A stretch of 64,000 nucleotides of DNA, taken from positions 124,001 through 188,000 of the forward strand of contig NZ_QSNT01000006.1 of the NCBI RefSeq assembly GCF_009498525.1. Reading direction: 5' to 3'. The notes below the pieces were generated by a model. The model did not search any database, had not been told where the DNA came from, and saw only the letters and a program-made list of their open reading frames with translations. Made by a program: the position numbers and the translations under genes. This stretch comes from Rhizobium sp. ICMP 5592 (GTDB taxonomy: Bacteria; Pseudomonadota; Alphaproteobacteria; Rhizobiales; Rhizobiaceae). Shown here piece after piece: positions 7,427 to 15,274 of the stretch (position 1 is the stretch's first letter; each line of letters begins with the position of its first letter).

Positions 7427-9048
7427 GCGAAAACCCCATGCATATACCAGTCCGGCGCCTTGTCGCCTCGACCATAGAGCCCCTTGCGGAACAGCCAGTA
7501 GCGATGACCGCCTTCATCCTCGATGCGGAAATAATCACGCTCCGGGACACCTTCCGCTTCCTCGATCCACCATTCCGCCGCCAGCCGCTCCGGCCCTTCG
7601 GCTCGCAGGACCCGGTGCATCATCCGCCGCCAGCGGAACTGTCGGGGTGGGCCATCAGGCACCTCGGCGGCAAAGGCCTCGATCGGTTCCGGCATACGAA
7701 ACAGCCGGAGCGGCCGTTCGCCTCGGAAAAAGCCGTTACCGGCATGCTCGCTGCTCGTCCGCCTGCGAGCGGCGAGGATGTCCATGGCCGGCACCGGCCG
7801 GGTGGCCCGTTCGGGAATATGGCTTTGCCGCAACTCGAAACCCTGCAGGCAATCCGGTCCCAGCCGCGCCGCAACCCGATCGGCGAAGGCGGCGAGCGAC
7901 GTGCCCTGCCGATCCTCCTCGACAAAATCGCCCTGCATCGCGTCGAAGGGTGCATGCTGCAGGACGTTGAGGCGGACGATCTCGAAACCGTATCCGACGT
8001 CGAGATCGTCATGAATGGCGGTAAAGCGCTCGGTAAACAAGCTAGCGATCCGCCTTGGCTCACGCAGCGGCTGCGACGCGCCGGCGGCAATGCGGAACAC
8101 CGCGCCATCGACCCGAAACAGCAGGAGCTCGAACAAGCGGCCGCCGACGCCACGCGCTTCCAGCCCCGGCTTCAGGGTTTCGGCAAGCTGATGGGCGAGT
8201 TGCAGGATATCGGCCTCCGCCTGCACCGGCTCGGCAAGCCGCCGCTCGGCCGACAATTGCGCGACCGGCCGGCGTGGCGAGATCGGCTCCTCGGCCAGAC
8301 CAATGGCCTGATCGAGCCGCAAAAGCAGTTGTGCACCAAAACGGCGGGTGAGCGGCGCGCGCGGTGCGGCGAGGAGATCGCCCGCCTGCTTCAACCCCAG
8401 CTTCTGCAGGGCGGCGACAGTTTCCTCGCCGAGCCTCAGCGAAGCGACCGGCAGCGGCGCCAACGCCTCTTCCATGGCGTCCGGCGGGACGACGCGGCTG
8501 TCGTCAAAACGGGCAACCGCCCAGGACAGGCCCGGCGCCGAGGAAATGGCGCCGCGAACATCGAGCCCCAACCCGGAAATGCGGATCAATATATCCTCGA
8601 GCAGCGCCTCTTCGCCGCCGAAGAGATGGGCGCAGCCGGTAATGTCGAGAAAAAGCCCGTCCTTGCCGTCGATCGCCACCAGCGGCGTATAGCGATCGCA
8701 CCAGTCGGCGATCGCCTCCAAAAGCTTCCGGTCCGCCCCTAGGTCTTCCTCGACAACATCGAGAGCGGGACAGATTGCCTTCGCCTCGGCAACGCCCAGG
8801 CCGAGCTTCAGCCCGATGATCTCCGCCTTTTCGTTGAGCGCGGTGAGCCGCATGGCGTTGTTGAGCTTGCCGGCGCAGGCGAGCGGTGGCGCTTCAAGCC
8901 GGCCGGCTGTACGCCAGGACAGGCCCCAGCGCTTGCGGGCGATCCGGTCGGTCGGCAGATGCGGGAAGGTCAGCGCCAGAATGCGCTGCGTGTTCACCGG
9001 GAAAGGCAGGACGCTGAGCGTCGGGGACAGGGGAAAACTGGCGGTCAT
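7423..9048 (-). CDS. imuB: ImuB, Y-family polymerase-like protein of the SOS cassette
   Basis: Inactive Y-family (DinP/UmuC-like) relative that acts as the hub of the ImuA-ImuB-DnaE2 mutasome and contacts the beta clamp. It has 541 aa. The Y-family fold starts at RILALTFPHLPTDRIARKRWG, and a little-finger-like region follows at about residues 250-370. ImuB proteins usually lack the polymerase carboxylates; I could not place a canonical set here. The ATG at 9048 has GGAATGG about 8 bases before it. The 5' 155 bases are also read in another frame as the end of imuA, and the 3' end overlaps dnaE2 by four bases. Confidence 0.92.
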   Translation of the reverse strand: MTASFPLSPTLSVLPFPVNTQRILALTFPHLPTDRIARKRWGLSWRTAGRLEAPPLACAGKLNNAMRLTALNEKAEIIGLKLGLGVAEAKAICPALDVVEEDLGADRKLLEAIADWCDRYTPLVAIDGKDGLFLDITGCAHLFGGEEALLEDILIRISGLGLDVRGAISSAPGLSWAVARFDDSRVVPPDAMEEALAPLPVASLRLGEETVAALQKLGLKQAGDLLAAPRAPLTRRFGAQLLLRLDQAIGLAEEPISPRRPVAQLSAERRLAEPVQAEADILQLAHQLAETLKPGLEARGVGGRLFELLLFRVDGAVFRIAAGASQPLREPRRIASLFTERFTAIHDDLDVGYGFEIVRLNVLQHAPFDAMQGDFVEEDRQGTSLAAFADRVAARLGPDCLQGFELRQSHIPERATRPVPAMDILAARRRTSSEHAGNGFFRGERPLRLFRMPEPIEAFAAEVPDGPPRQFRWRRMMHRVLRAEGPERLAAEWWIEEAEGVPERDYFRIEDEGGHRYWLFRKGLYGRGDKAPDWYMHGVFA

Positions 9049-9865
9049 GTGCGTTCCATTCCAGGGTTATGGAAAAAGGCGCCGGGTTGCGGCTCTTTTC
9101 CAGGGTGAGACGAAAGGCCGGATGACCGATGCTACCGCCAAGCATCGATCCGTCCGGTAGAGGCCGCGCCAAAGCCGGCGCGGGTTCGACGGAGAGGCGG
9201 AAGAGGGCGCTGCTTGCCTCCTCTTCGCCTCCCTGCCGCAATAAGAACAAGGGTCGTCCCGCAGCCTTCGCCCGAAGCGCCAGCCGCCGGCTTTCAGTCA
9301 GCCCGAAACGGGCCGGATTGCCGCGCACTTCCAGGATGACGACCGCAAAGGCAGCGCTCGCAAGCGCCGTCTCCGCCAACCACAGCGCCTCTTCCAGCTT
9401 GCGCGGCGAGGCGTGCAGAAAGCCGGCCGGCTCCAATCCGAAATCCCTGATGCCGATAGGGTAGGGCAGGCCCGCCTCCATCGCCGCCACCGTGTCGCCG
9501 ATCCAGAGAACCGGCGACACGATGGCGGTTTTGCCGGCGGCTTGCGCCCCAAGCCGCCCAACAAAAGCTCCAAGCCGCGAGGCAAGAGCGAGCACAAAAC
9601 CGCTGGCCGCGCCGGCATGACGCAAGGCCAGCGAGCGGATCTCCGTCAGCGCGTCGAGCGGCACGCCGCCCTGCATCGCCTCGTCGAGATCCGCGACCCC
9701 GGTCGCAAGCAGCGACTGGGCAGCATCCGCCGGACCGGCATCAGGCTCCGTCGCCCGCGTCTCATGCGCAGCCGCCGTCAGCGCCGGTATCGGTCTGCCT
9801 TCCAGTCGGGCAATGGTTTCACGCAGGGTAAAAAGCGTTTCCCGCGCCACGGCGGTCTCGGCCAT
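8894..9865 (-). CDS. imuA: ImuA, RecA/SulA-like protein of the SOS cassette
   Basis: First gene of the LexA-controlled imuA-imuB-dnaE2 cassette. ImuA proteins resemble RecA/SulA and are needed for DnaE2-dependent damage tolerance. The 323-aa product has a RecA-like core (about residues 50-270: LLATGVADLDEAMQGG, ALTEIRS, VILEVRGNPARFGLTESRR). It ends with a Pro/Ala-rich tail of about 50 residues that lies wholly inside imuB in another frame. GGAG precedes the ATG by nine bases, and a perfect LexA box lies 24 bases upstream of the start codon. Confidence 0.9.
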   Translation of the reverse strand: MAETAVARETLFTLRETIARLEGRPIPALTAAAHETRATEPDAGPADAAQSLLATGVADLDEAMQGGVPLDALTEIRSLALRHAGAASGFVLALASRLGAFVGRLGAQAAGKTAIVSPVLWIGDTVAAMEAGLPYPIGIRDFGLEPAGFLHASPRKLEEALWLAETALASAAFAVVILEVRGNPARFGLTESRRLALRAKAAGRPLFLLRQGGEEEASSALFRLSVEPAPALARPLPDGSMLGGSIGHPAFRLTLEKSRNPAPFSITLEWNAHDRQFSPVPDAQRPAFPGEHAAHSGADLPASADRPDRPQALGPVLAYSRPA

Positions 9866-9888
9866 GACGTTAGCTCCAGATCAATTAT

Positions 9889-9903
9889 GTTCCTGTTATG
9901 TTC
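9889..9903. promoter_or_regulatory. LexA (SOS) box of the imuA-imuB-dnaE2 cassette
   Basis: Perfect alphaproteobacterial LexA operator: GTTC (9889-9892), seven bases, GTTC (9900-9903). It lies 24 bases before the imuA start (minus strand) and about 125 bases before the divergent zincin gene. Repression by LexA and induction on DNA damage follow from known SOS biology. Confidence 0.88.
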
Positions 9904-10028
9904 TTATGGATTCCAGAGGTCGAGGAAAGAGTCAACATGATTCTATGAGAAAATATTCCTCTGCCACAATCGGCTCTCGAAAAAGCCGAGCAAAGGCTCT
10001 ATATGACCAGCTACGGAAGGAAGCATTC

Positions 10029-10466
10029 ATGGCCCGCATTGACCAGAGCGAGGATTGGCGGGACCGCCATGCACCCTCAATCAGCACGTTTGAATCACTG
10101 GCCACGGAGGCTTATAGCCATCTGCCGGACGAATTCCGTTCGCTCACCGGCAATCTCATCATCGTGATCGAGGATTTTCCAGACGACGACGTGTTCGAGG
10201 ACATGGCGCTGGAAACGCCCTTCGACCTGCTCGGCCTGTTCGAAGGCCGCGGCATATCCGAGCGTTTCACCGCCCAGACCGGCGAAATGCCGAACAAGAT
10301 CCGGCTTTATCGCCGGCCGATCATCGATTACTGGGCGGAAAACGAGGAAACCCTCGGCGATATCATCACCCATGTCCTGATCCACGAAATCGGCCACCAT
10401 TTCGGCCTGAGCGACGAGGACATGGAGCGCATCGAGGAAAGCGCGGAAGAAGCGACGGACCGTTAG
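10029..10466 (+). CDS. Small zincin-like metallopeptidase family protein (DUF1025/Zincin_1 type)
   Basis: Protein of 145 aa with a zinc-protease motif HEIGHHFGLSDEDM at about residues 120-133. Its pattern HExxHxxGxxD supplies two His and an Asp as likely zinc ligands. The acidic middle part (VIEDFPDDD) and this C-terminal motif resemble the small bacterial Zincin_1 family, whose substrates are unknown. No signal peptide is seen, so it is probably cytoplasmic. The ATG at 10029 has GGAAGG 8 bases upstream; an in-frame extension to 9813 lacks support. It diverges from imuA, so the LexA box could affect it too, but that is only a guess. Confidence 0.8.
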   Translation: MARIDQSEDWRDRHAPSISTFESLATEAYSHLPDEFRSLTGNLIIVIEDFPDDDVFEDMALETPFDLLGLFEGRGISERFTAQTGEMPNKIRLYRRPIIDYWAENEETLGDIITHVLIHEIGHHFGLSDEDMERIEESAEEATDR

Positions 10467-10491
10467 AAAAGCGGCCCTACTTACCGCACGC

Positions 10492-10698
10492 TTACTGCTC
10501 GGAAAGCTTGATCTCCGGATCGTAATCCTTACCAACGACCTCTTTGACGACGGCCTGACCGCATTGCATCACGCCGGTCGCGGCGTTGAAGCTGTAGGTC
10601 GGCGAGCCCGAGAGGTCCCAACCCTTGTTCAGCGCGGCGGTGACCTTGTGGCAGAAGGAGGCGTCGTCCGGTCCAGTGAGGAAGCGATAGAGTTTCAT
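10492..10698 (-). CDS. DUF1737 domain protein
   Basis: A 68-aa protein starting MKLYRFLTGPDDASFC, with a GWDLSGSPTYSFN strand typical of the short DUF1737 domain. No function is known. It has no signal peptide or membrane segment. It converges with the zincin gene 25 bases away and follows the CitE-like gene on the same strand after about 30 bases, so it may be co-transcribed with that gene. Confidence 0.75.
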   Translation of the reverse strand: MKLYRFLTGPDDASFCHKVTAALNKGWDLSGSPTYSFNAATGVMQCGQAVVKEVVGKDYDPEIKLSEQ

Positions 10699-10731
10699 CG
10701 AAGCGTCTTTCGTAACATATCGGCCTTACCC

Positions 10732-11646
10732 TCAGCGTGCCGAAGGGCGATGGCGCTCTGCAATCAGGCGAGCTTTATGAACCAGTCTCTCCGCCTGGAC
10801 AAGATGCAGCCGCTCGACCATGCGCCCGTCAAGATTGACGACATTGAGGCTTGCGGCGGCGGGATCGGAAAAGGCGGCGATGATCGCCTCCGCCTCGGCA
10901 ATCGCCGTCTCGTCCGGCCCGAAATGCCGATTAGCGGCCTCGATCTGGTTCGGATGGATCAGCATCTTGCCGGCAAAGCCCATGGCGCGACCCTCGCCGC
11001 ATTCGGCGTCCAGCGCCTCTATATCCTTGAAATCGTTGAAGACGCTGTCGATGGCGTCGAGCCCGTAAGCGCTGACGGCCAAAATCACCTGCATCAGCCA
11101 GGGCACGAGATAGGCGCGGCCCGGCTGCGGCAGCACCCCCGTCTCCTTGCGCAGGTCGTTGAGGCCGACGATGAAGCAATCGAGCCGGCTTCCAGGCGTG
11201 CGTCCGGCCTCGGCGATAGCAGCCGCATTCAGGATGCCGCGCGGCGTCTCGATCATCGCCCAGATGCGCAGGCTCTCCGACGCATCCGCCTCGGCAAGCC
11301 TGTCGCTGACAACCAGCACGTCCTGCGGCCCATCGACCTTGGGCAGAAGCACCGCATCGGGTTCGAGCGCCAGCACCAGTTCCAGGTCGTCGGCACCGAA
11401 ACCGGATGACAGCGTATTGATGCGAATGATCCGCTCCTTGCTGACAAGCTTCGGCCCGGCAAAAAAGGCCCGCAAATTCTCCCGCGCCTCCGCCTTCTTC
11501 TCCGGCGCCACGGAATCCTCGAGATCGAAGATCACCGCATCGCAATCGAGGCTGGCAATCTTTTCAAGCGCACGATGATTGATCGCGGGAACGCTCAGCA
11601 CCGAACGGCGCAGACAGACGGAACGGGGAGGGGCAACTCTACTCAT
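10732..11646 (-). CDS. HpcH/HpaI aldolase / citrate-lyase beta-like family protein (CoA ester lyase)
   Basis: TIM-barrel protein of the CitE-like family, whose members cleave or hydrolyse CoA thioesters such as citryl-CoA, malyl-CoA or methylmalyl-CoA in a Mg-dependent way. Visible family signatures are RRSVLSVPA near the N-terminus, DAVIFDLEDSVAPEKK (acidic metal-binding motif), VLLPKVD, MIETPRGILNA (metal-ligand Glu) and GKMLIHPNQI. I start at ATG 11646 (MSRVAPPRS); GGAGG directly abuts it, which is unusually close, and a TTG eight codons upstream (11670) is the alternative. The exact substrate cannot be told from the sequence. Confidence 0.82.
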   Translation of the reverse strand: MSRVAPPRSVCLRRSVLSVPAINHRALEKIASLDCDAVIFDLEDSVAPEKKAEARENLRAFFAGPKLVSKERIIRINTLSSGFGADDLELVLALEPDAVLLPKVDGPQDVLVVSDRLAEADASESLRIWAMIETPRGILNAAAIAEAGRTPGSRLDCFIVGLNDLRKETGVLPQPGRAYLVPWLMQVILAVSAYGLDAIDSVFNDFKDIEALDAECGEGRAMGFAGKMLIHPNQIEAANRHFGPDETAIAEAEAIIAAFSDPAAASLNVVNLDGRMVERLHLVQAERLVHKARLIAERHRPSAR

Positions 11647-11771
11647 CCTCCAGTTTTGCCGCGCTTTCAATCTCTAGGCAAGATGACAATGGCGCGACAA
11701 CAAAAAGCCACGCTCCTCTTGCAGATGGGAGGAGAGAGGACCACATTTCCATGAGTAGAGAGGTCTCGACC

Positions 11772-12005
11772 ATGAAAAATATCCGTTCCTTGTTCATCGC
11801 GCTTACCGGTATCACCGTGTTTGCGGCAATGGCGCTGTTTACCGTTTCGCTGACGCTCGCCGTTGGCGGCATCCTCACCGCGATTATGGTGGGCCGCGCG
11901 ATTTCGCTGCGGATGAAGCCGGTTCCGGTGCGCGCCAAGGCGAACAACGGCCAGCGTGAGATGCGTATCTGGAACGACGGTCGCGGCACGATCATCGACC
12001 TCTGA
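11772..12005 (+). CDS. Small membrane protein of unknown function
   Basis: I recognise no named family. The 77-aa product has a long hydrophobic stretch (about residues 5-45, probably two closely spaced transmembrane segments) and a hydrophilic tail ending REMRIWNDGRGTIIDL. The ATG at 11772 has AGAGG eight bases before it; an in-frame ATG at 11751 is less well placed. It stands alone between the divergent CitE-like gene and leuD. Codon use looks like that of its neighbours. Confidence 0.65.
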   Translation: MKNIRSLFIALTGITVFAAMALFTVSLTLAVGGILTAIMVGRAISLRMKPVPVRAKANNGQREMRIWNDGRGTIIDL

Positions 12006-12186
12006 TATCGGGCAAGGCGGCGCCTTGCCGCGCCTGATACGCTTGCGTATGCGCAATTTCCAAATTGCAATACCGCGACGGATGCGCCCACCTGCGGAGC
12101 ATTTCCAAGATTCCCCTTCATTTTGGGCCGGATTTGCTCTATTGGCAGGATAATGCGTGCATAGACGAAAATTGAAGGCAGGACCT

Positions 12187-12795
12187 ATGGACAAGTTCGT
12201 GAAGTTGACCGGTGTCGCGGCACCCCTCCCGGTCGTCAATGTCGACACCGACATGATCATCCCGAAGGATTATCTGAAGACCATCAAGCGCACTGGTCTC
12301 GGCACAGGATTGTTCGCTGAAGCCCGCTATAATGAAGACGGCTCGCCGAACGAGGATTTCGTGCTGAACAAGCCGGCCTATCAGAACGCCAAGATCCTCG
12401 TCGCCGGGGACAATTTCGGCTGCGGCTCCTCGCGCGAACATGCTCCTTGGGCGCTGCTCGACTTCGGCATCCGCTGCGTCATCTCGACCAGCTTCGCCGA
12501 CATCTTCTATAACAACTGCTTTAAGAACGGCATCCTGCCGATCAAGGTCAGCCAGGAAGATCTCGACAAGCTGATGGACGACGCTTCGCGCGGCTCCAAC
12601 GCCATCCTGACGATCGATCTGGAAAACCTCGAGATCACCGGCCCGGACGGCGGCTCGCTGAAGTTCGAACTCGACGAATTCAAGCGCCATTGCCTACTGA
12701 ACGGTCTCGACGATATCGGCCTGACGCTGGAAAAGGCATCCGCGATCGACAAGTTCGAAAAGTCGAACGCAGCCGCTCATCCCTGGGCCGCCTGA
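12187..12795 (+). CDS. leuD: 3-isopropylmalate dehydratase small subunit LeuD
   Basis: Small (swivel-domain) subunit of isopropylmalate isomerase, which with LeuC converts 2- to 3-isopropylmalate in leucine synthesis. The 202-aa length is standard. Family motifs are VDTDMIIPKDYLK, GDNFGCGSSREHAPWAL and STSFADIFYNNCFKNG. I use the ATG at 12187 (MDKFVKLTG) with GCAGGA just upstream rather than the in-frame ATG at 12157. leuC is not in the window, and leuB lies 1.2 kb downstream on the same strand. A strong terminator follows. Confidence 0.95.
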   Translation: MDKFVKLTGVAAPLPVVNVDTDMIIPKDYLKTIKRTGLGTGLFAEARYNEDGSPNEDFVLNKPAYQNAKILVAGDNFGCGSSREHAPWALLDFGIRCVISTSFADIFYNNCFKNGILPIKVSQEDLDKLMDDASRGSNAILTIDLENLEITGPDGGSLKFELDEFKRHCLLNGLDDIGLTLEKASAIDKFEKSNAAAHPWAA

Positions 12796-12823
12796 TCGAT
12801 TTCATCATCACATCTGCGTGTCG

Positions 12824-12851
12824 AAGCCGGGCTGAAAAGCCCGGCTTTTTT
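12824..12851 (+). terminator. Rho-independent terminator of leuD
   Basis: A perfect 10-bp stem, AAGCCGGGCT (12824-12833) with AGCCCGGCTT (12838-12847), has a GAAA tetraloop and is followed by T to 12851. A textbook structure. Confidence 0.9.
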
Positions 12852-12992
12852 CTTATGCCCCGGCCCATAAAGGTCATGAGATCCAGCCAGCTGTAATATG
12901 CCCGACAAGAACGGGGATCATACAGTCTCCGCGGAGCCCTTTCAGGCCTCTCCCGCCCCCCGATTTTCCTCCTCCCCACTGGAGCATTCCCC

Positions 12993-13811
12993 ATGACCTC
13001 CCTTCCCATTGTCGGCGCCGCCATGACGCTCTCCGACGTCGAAACCCATCGCGGCTGGCTGCTCGAAAAGCCCCGCGACCTGGAACTGCAGAGCTTCGTC
13101 GAGGCCGAAATCCTGAATGGCGACTGGGCGCCGCTTGCCGAGCGTGCCAGAAAACTGCTCGACGGACATCAGGGCCGTCTCGGCATCCATGGTCCGTTCT
13201 GGGGCTTCATCATCGCCTCGCAGGATCCGGATATCCGCGCCGTTGTTTCCAGGCGCCTCCTGCAGGCGCTTGATGTCTGCGCCAATATCGGCGCGACGCA
13301 GATGGTCATCCACAGCCCCTATACATCCTGGTCCTACAACAACCTCGACAACAACAAGGGCGAACGCGAAAAGATCATCGAATACACGCATCTGACACTG
13401 AAGGACGCCGTCAAGCGCGCCGAGGACATCGGGCTGACCATGGTCATCGAAAACATCGAGGACAAGGATCCGCATATCCGCGTCGGCCTCGCCGACAGCT
13501 TCAATTCACCGGCCGTCGCCGTGTCGATCGATACCGGCCATGCCCATTATGCTCATGGCTATACGGGCGCACCGCCGGTCGACTACTACGTCCACGCCGC
13601 CGGCAACCGTCTGCAGCACGTCCACCTGCAGGACGCCGACGGCTATGCCGACCGCCACTGGAGCCTCGGCGAGGGCAATATCCACTGGCGCGCCGTCTTC
13701 GCCGCCCTTGCCAAGCTTAACAGCAATCCGCGCCTGATCATCGAGATCAAAGACAAGTCGAAGATCCCGGCATCGGCTGCCTACCTGGCCTCGCTAGGTC
13801 TGGCTGAGTAA
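12993..13811 (+). CDS. Sugar phosphate isomerase/epimerase-like TIM-barrel protein
   Basis: A 272-aa protein of the xylose-isomerase-like TIM-barrel (AP endonuclease 2) superfamily. Metal-site strings are visible: IHSPYTSW, VIENIEDKDPH (Glu), SIDTGHAHYAHG (Asp/His), HVHLQDADGYADRHWSLGEG and LIIEIK (Glu). These are the expected divalent-metal ligands of a sugar isomerase or epimerase. The substrate is unknown. It has its own unit between leuD and leuB, separated from leuD by a terminator. A GC-rich hairpin without a T-run (13822-13847) follows. Confidence 0.8.
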   Translation: MTSLPIVGAAMTLSDVETHRGWLLEKPRDLELQSFVEAEILNGDWAPLAERARKLLDGHQGRLGIHGPFWGFIIASQDPDIRAVVSRRLLQALDVCANIGATQMVIHSPYTSWSYNNLDNNKGEREKIIEYTHLTLKDAVKRAEDIGLTMVIENIEDKDPHIRVGLADSFNSPAVAVSIDTGHAHYAHGYTGAPPVDYYVHAAGNRLQHVHLQDADGYADRHWSLGEGNIHWRAVFAALAKLNSNPRLIIEIKDKSKIPASAAYLASLGLAE

Positions 13812-13964
13812 ACCGTTGAAAGGGCGGGGGCGGCAAGCCGCCCGCCCTCATGGTTACTCTCAAAAGCCGCAAAACCGTACCGTTTCCCGCCCTTCCTCGC
13901 TTGAAAAGCCGCATTTGCAGGTCTAAGAACCCCGCAACTTGTTTCTTTTGCGGAGGCTCTTCCC

Positions 13965-15077
13965 ATGACAGTGCGCAATCTCTTCCTTCTGCCGGGTGAC
14001 GGCATCGGCCCTGAAGCCATGGGCGAAGTCCGCAAGATCATCGCCTATATGAACGAGGCGAAGGGCGCCGGTTTCGTCACCGACGAGGGGCTGGTCGGTG
14101 GTAGCGCCTATGACGCGCACGGCGCGGCGATCTCCGATGCCGATATGGCCAAGGCGATGGCTGCCGATGCCGTTCTTTTCGGCGCCGTCGGTGGTCCGAA
14201 GTGGGATGACGTGCCTTACGAAGTGCGCCCCGAAGCCGGCTTGCTGCGCCTGCGCAAGGATCTCCAGCTTTTCGCCAACCTGCGCCCGGCCATCTGCTAC
14301 CCGGCGCTGGCATCGGCCTCCTCGCTGAAGCCGGAACTGGTCGAAGGCCTCGATATCCTGATCGTCCGCGAACTCACCGGCGGCGTCTATTTCGGCGAGC
14401 CTAAGGAAATCATCGACCTCGGCAACGGCCAGAAACGCGGCATCGACACGCAGGTCTATGACACCTACGAAATCGAGCGCATCGCCGGCGTCGCCTTCGA
14501 GCTCGCGCGCACCCGCAACAACCGCGTCTGCTCGATGGAAAAGCGCAACGTCATGAAGTCGGGCGTGCTCTGGAACCAGGTCGTCACCGCGACGCACAAG
14601 GAAAAATATGCCGACGTCCAGCTCGAGCATATGCTGGCCGACGCCGGCGGCATGCAGCTCGTGCGCCAGCCGAAGCAGTTCGACGTCATCGTCACCGATA
14701 ACCTCTTCGGCGACATGCTGTCCGACGTCGCCGCCATGCTGACTGGCTCGCTCGGCATGCTGCCGTCGGCTTCGCTCGGCGCGCCCGACGCCAAGACCGG
14801 CAAGCGCAAGGCGCTTTACGAGCCGGTTCACGGCTCGGCGCCTGATATCGCCGGTAAGGGCATCGCCAACCCGATCGCCATGATCGCCTCCTTCGCCATG
14901 TGCCTGCGCTACTCCTTCGGTCTCGTGACCGAGGCCGACGCGCTGGAAAAGGCGATCGCCAATGTCCTCGACAGCGGCGTCCGCACCGGTGACATCATGT
15001 CGGCTGGGAGCCGCCAGGTCGGCACCACCGAGATGGGCGACGCCATCCTCGCCGAATTCAAGGCGCTTTCGGCATAA
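13965..15077 (+). CDS. leuB: 3-isopropylmalate dehydrogenase LeuB
   Basis: NAD-dependent oxidative decarboxylation of 3-isopropylmalate in leucine synthesis. It has 370 aa. Family features are LLPGDGIGPEAM at the N-terminus, FGAVGGPKWD, the RELTGGVYFG substrate loop, VTDNLFGDMLSDVAAML with the metal-binding Asp residues, and the NAD-binding EPVHGSAPDIAGKGIANP. GGAGGC precedes the ATG by about nine bases. A parS-like site (15090-15105) and a terminator lie just after the stop. Confidence 0.97.
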   Translation: MTVRNLFLLPGDGIGPEAMGEVRKIIAYMNEAKGAGFVTDEGLVGGSAYDAHGAAISDADMAKAMAADAVLFGAVGGPKWDDVPYEVRPEAGLLRLRKDLQLFANLRPAICYPALASASSLKPELVEGLDILIVRELTGGVYFGEPKEIIDLGNGQKRGIDTQVYDTYEIERIAGVAFELARTRNNRVCSMEKRNVMKSGVLWNQVVTATHKEKYADVQLEHMLADAGGMQLVRQPKQFDVIVTDNLFGDMLSDVAAMLTGSLGMLPSASLGAPDAKTGKRKALYEPVHGSAPDIAGKGIANPIAMIASFAMCLRYSFGLVTEADALEKAIANVLDSGVRTGDIMSAGSRQVGTTEMGDAILAEFKALSA

Positions 15078-15089
15078 ATCGCCGGCTAT

Positions 15090-15105
15090 ATTTCACGTGA
15101 AACAT
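15090..15105. promoter_or_regulatory. parS-like ParB-binding site (outlier)
   Basis: TATTTCACGTGAAACA matches the chromosomal parS consensus TGTTTCACGTGAAACA at 15 of 16 positions, with the central 12-base palindrome intact. It lies between the leuB stop and its terminator, about 29 kb from parB and 38 kb from the putative oriC. Confidence 0.6.
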
Positions 15106-15107
15106 GA

Positions 15108-15145
15108 AAGCCCTCGCTCCCGATCCGCGGAGCGGGGGCTTTTTG
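15108..15145 (+). terminator. Rho-independent terminator of leuB
   Basis: A 14-bp stem with one mismatch (15108-15121 with 15130-15143; AAAGCCC/GGGCTTT at the base) and an 8-base loop ends in a T-run to 15145. Confidence 0.88.
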
Positions 15146-15274
15146 TTGAACCCGACGCCACCGCATACAAGCCACGGGCTCGCCGACCGTCTCAAATCTG
15201 TAAAAAAACTGTAGCAGGAGCCTGCTAGGCGTAATCGTGGACTGGGGTGGAAATGTCGGCGACAGGCGGTGGAC

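Noticed and set aside
12011..12029. Hairpin GGCAAGGC/GCCTTGCC after the small membrane protein gene as a terminator
   Set aside because: No T-run, and the 3-base loop is tight; support is too weak.
13822..13847. GC-rich hairpin after the TIM-barrel isomerase-like gene as an intrinsic terminator
   Set aside because: The stem is strong but no T-run follows; it may work with Rho, so it was not listed as a terminator.
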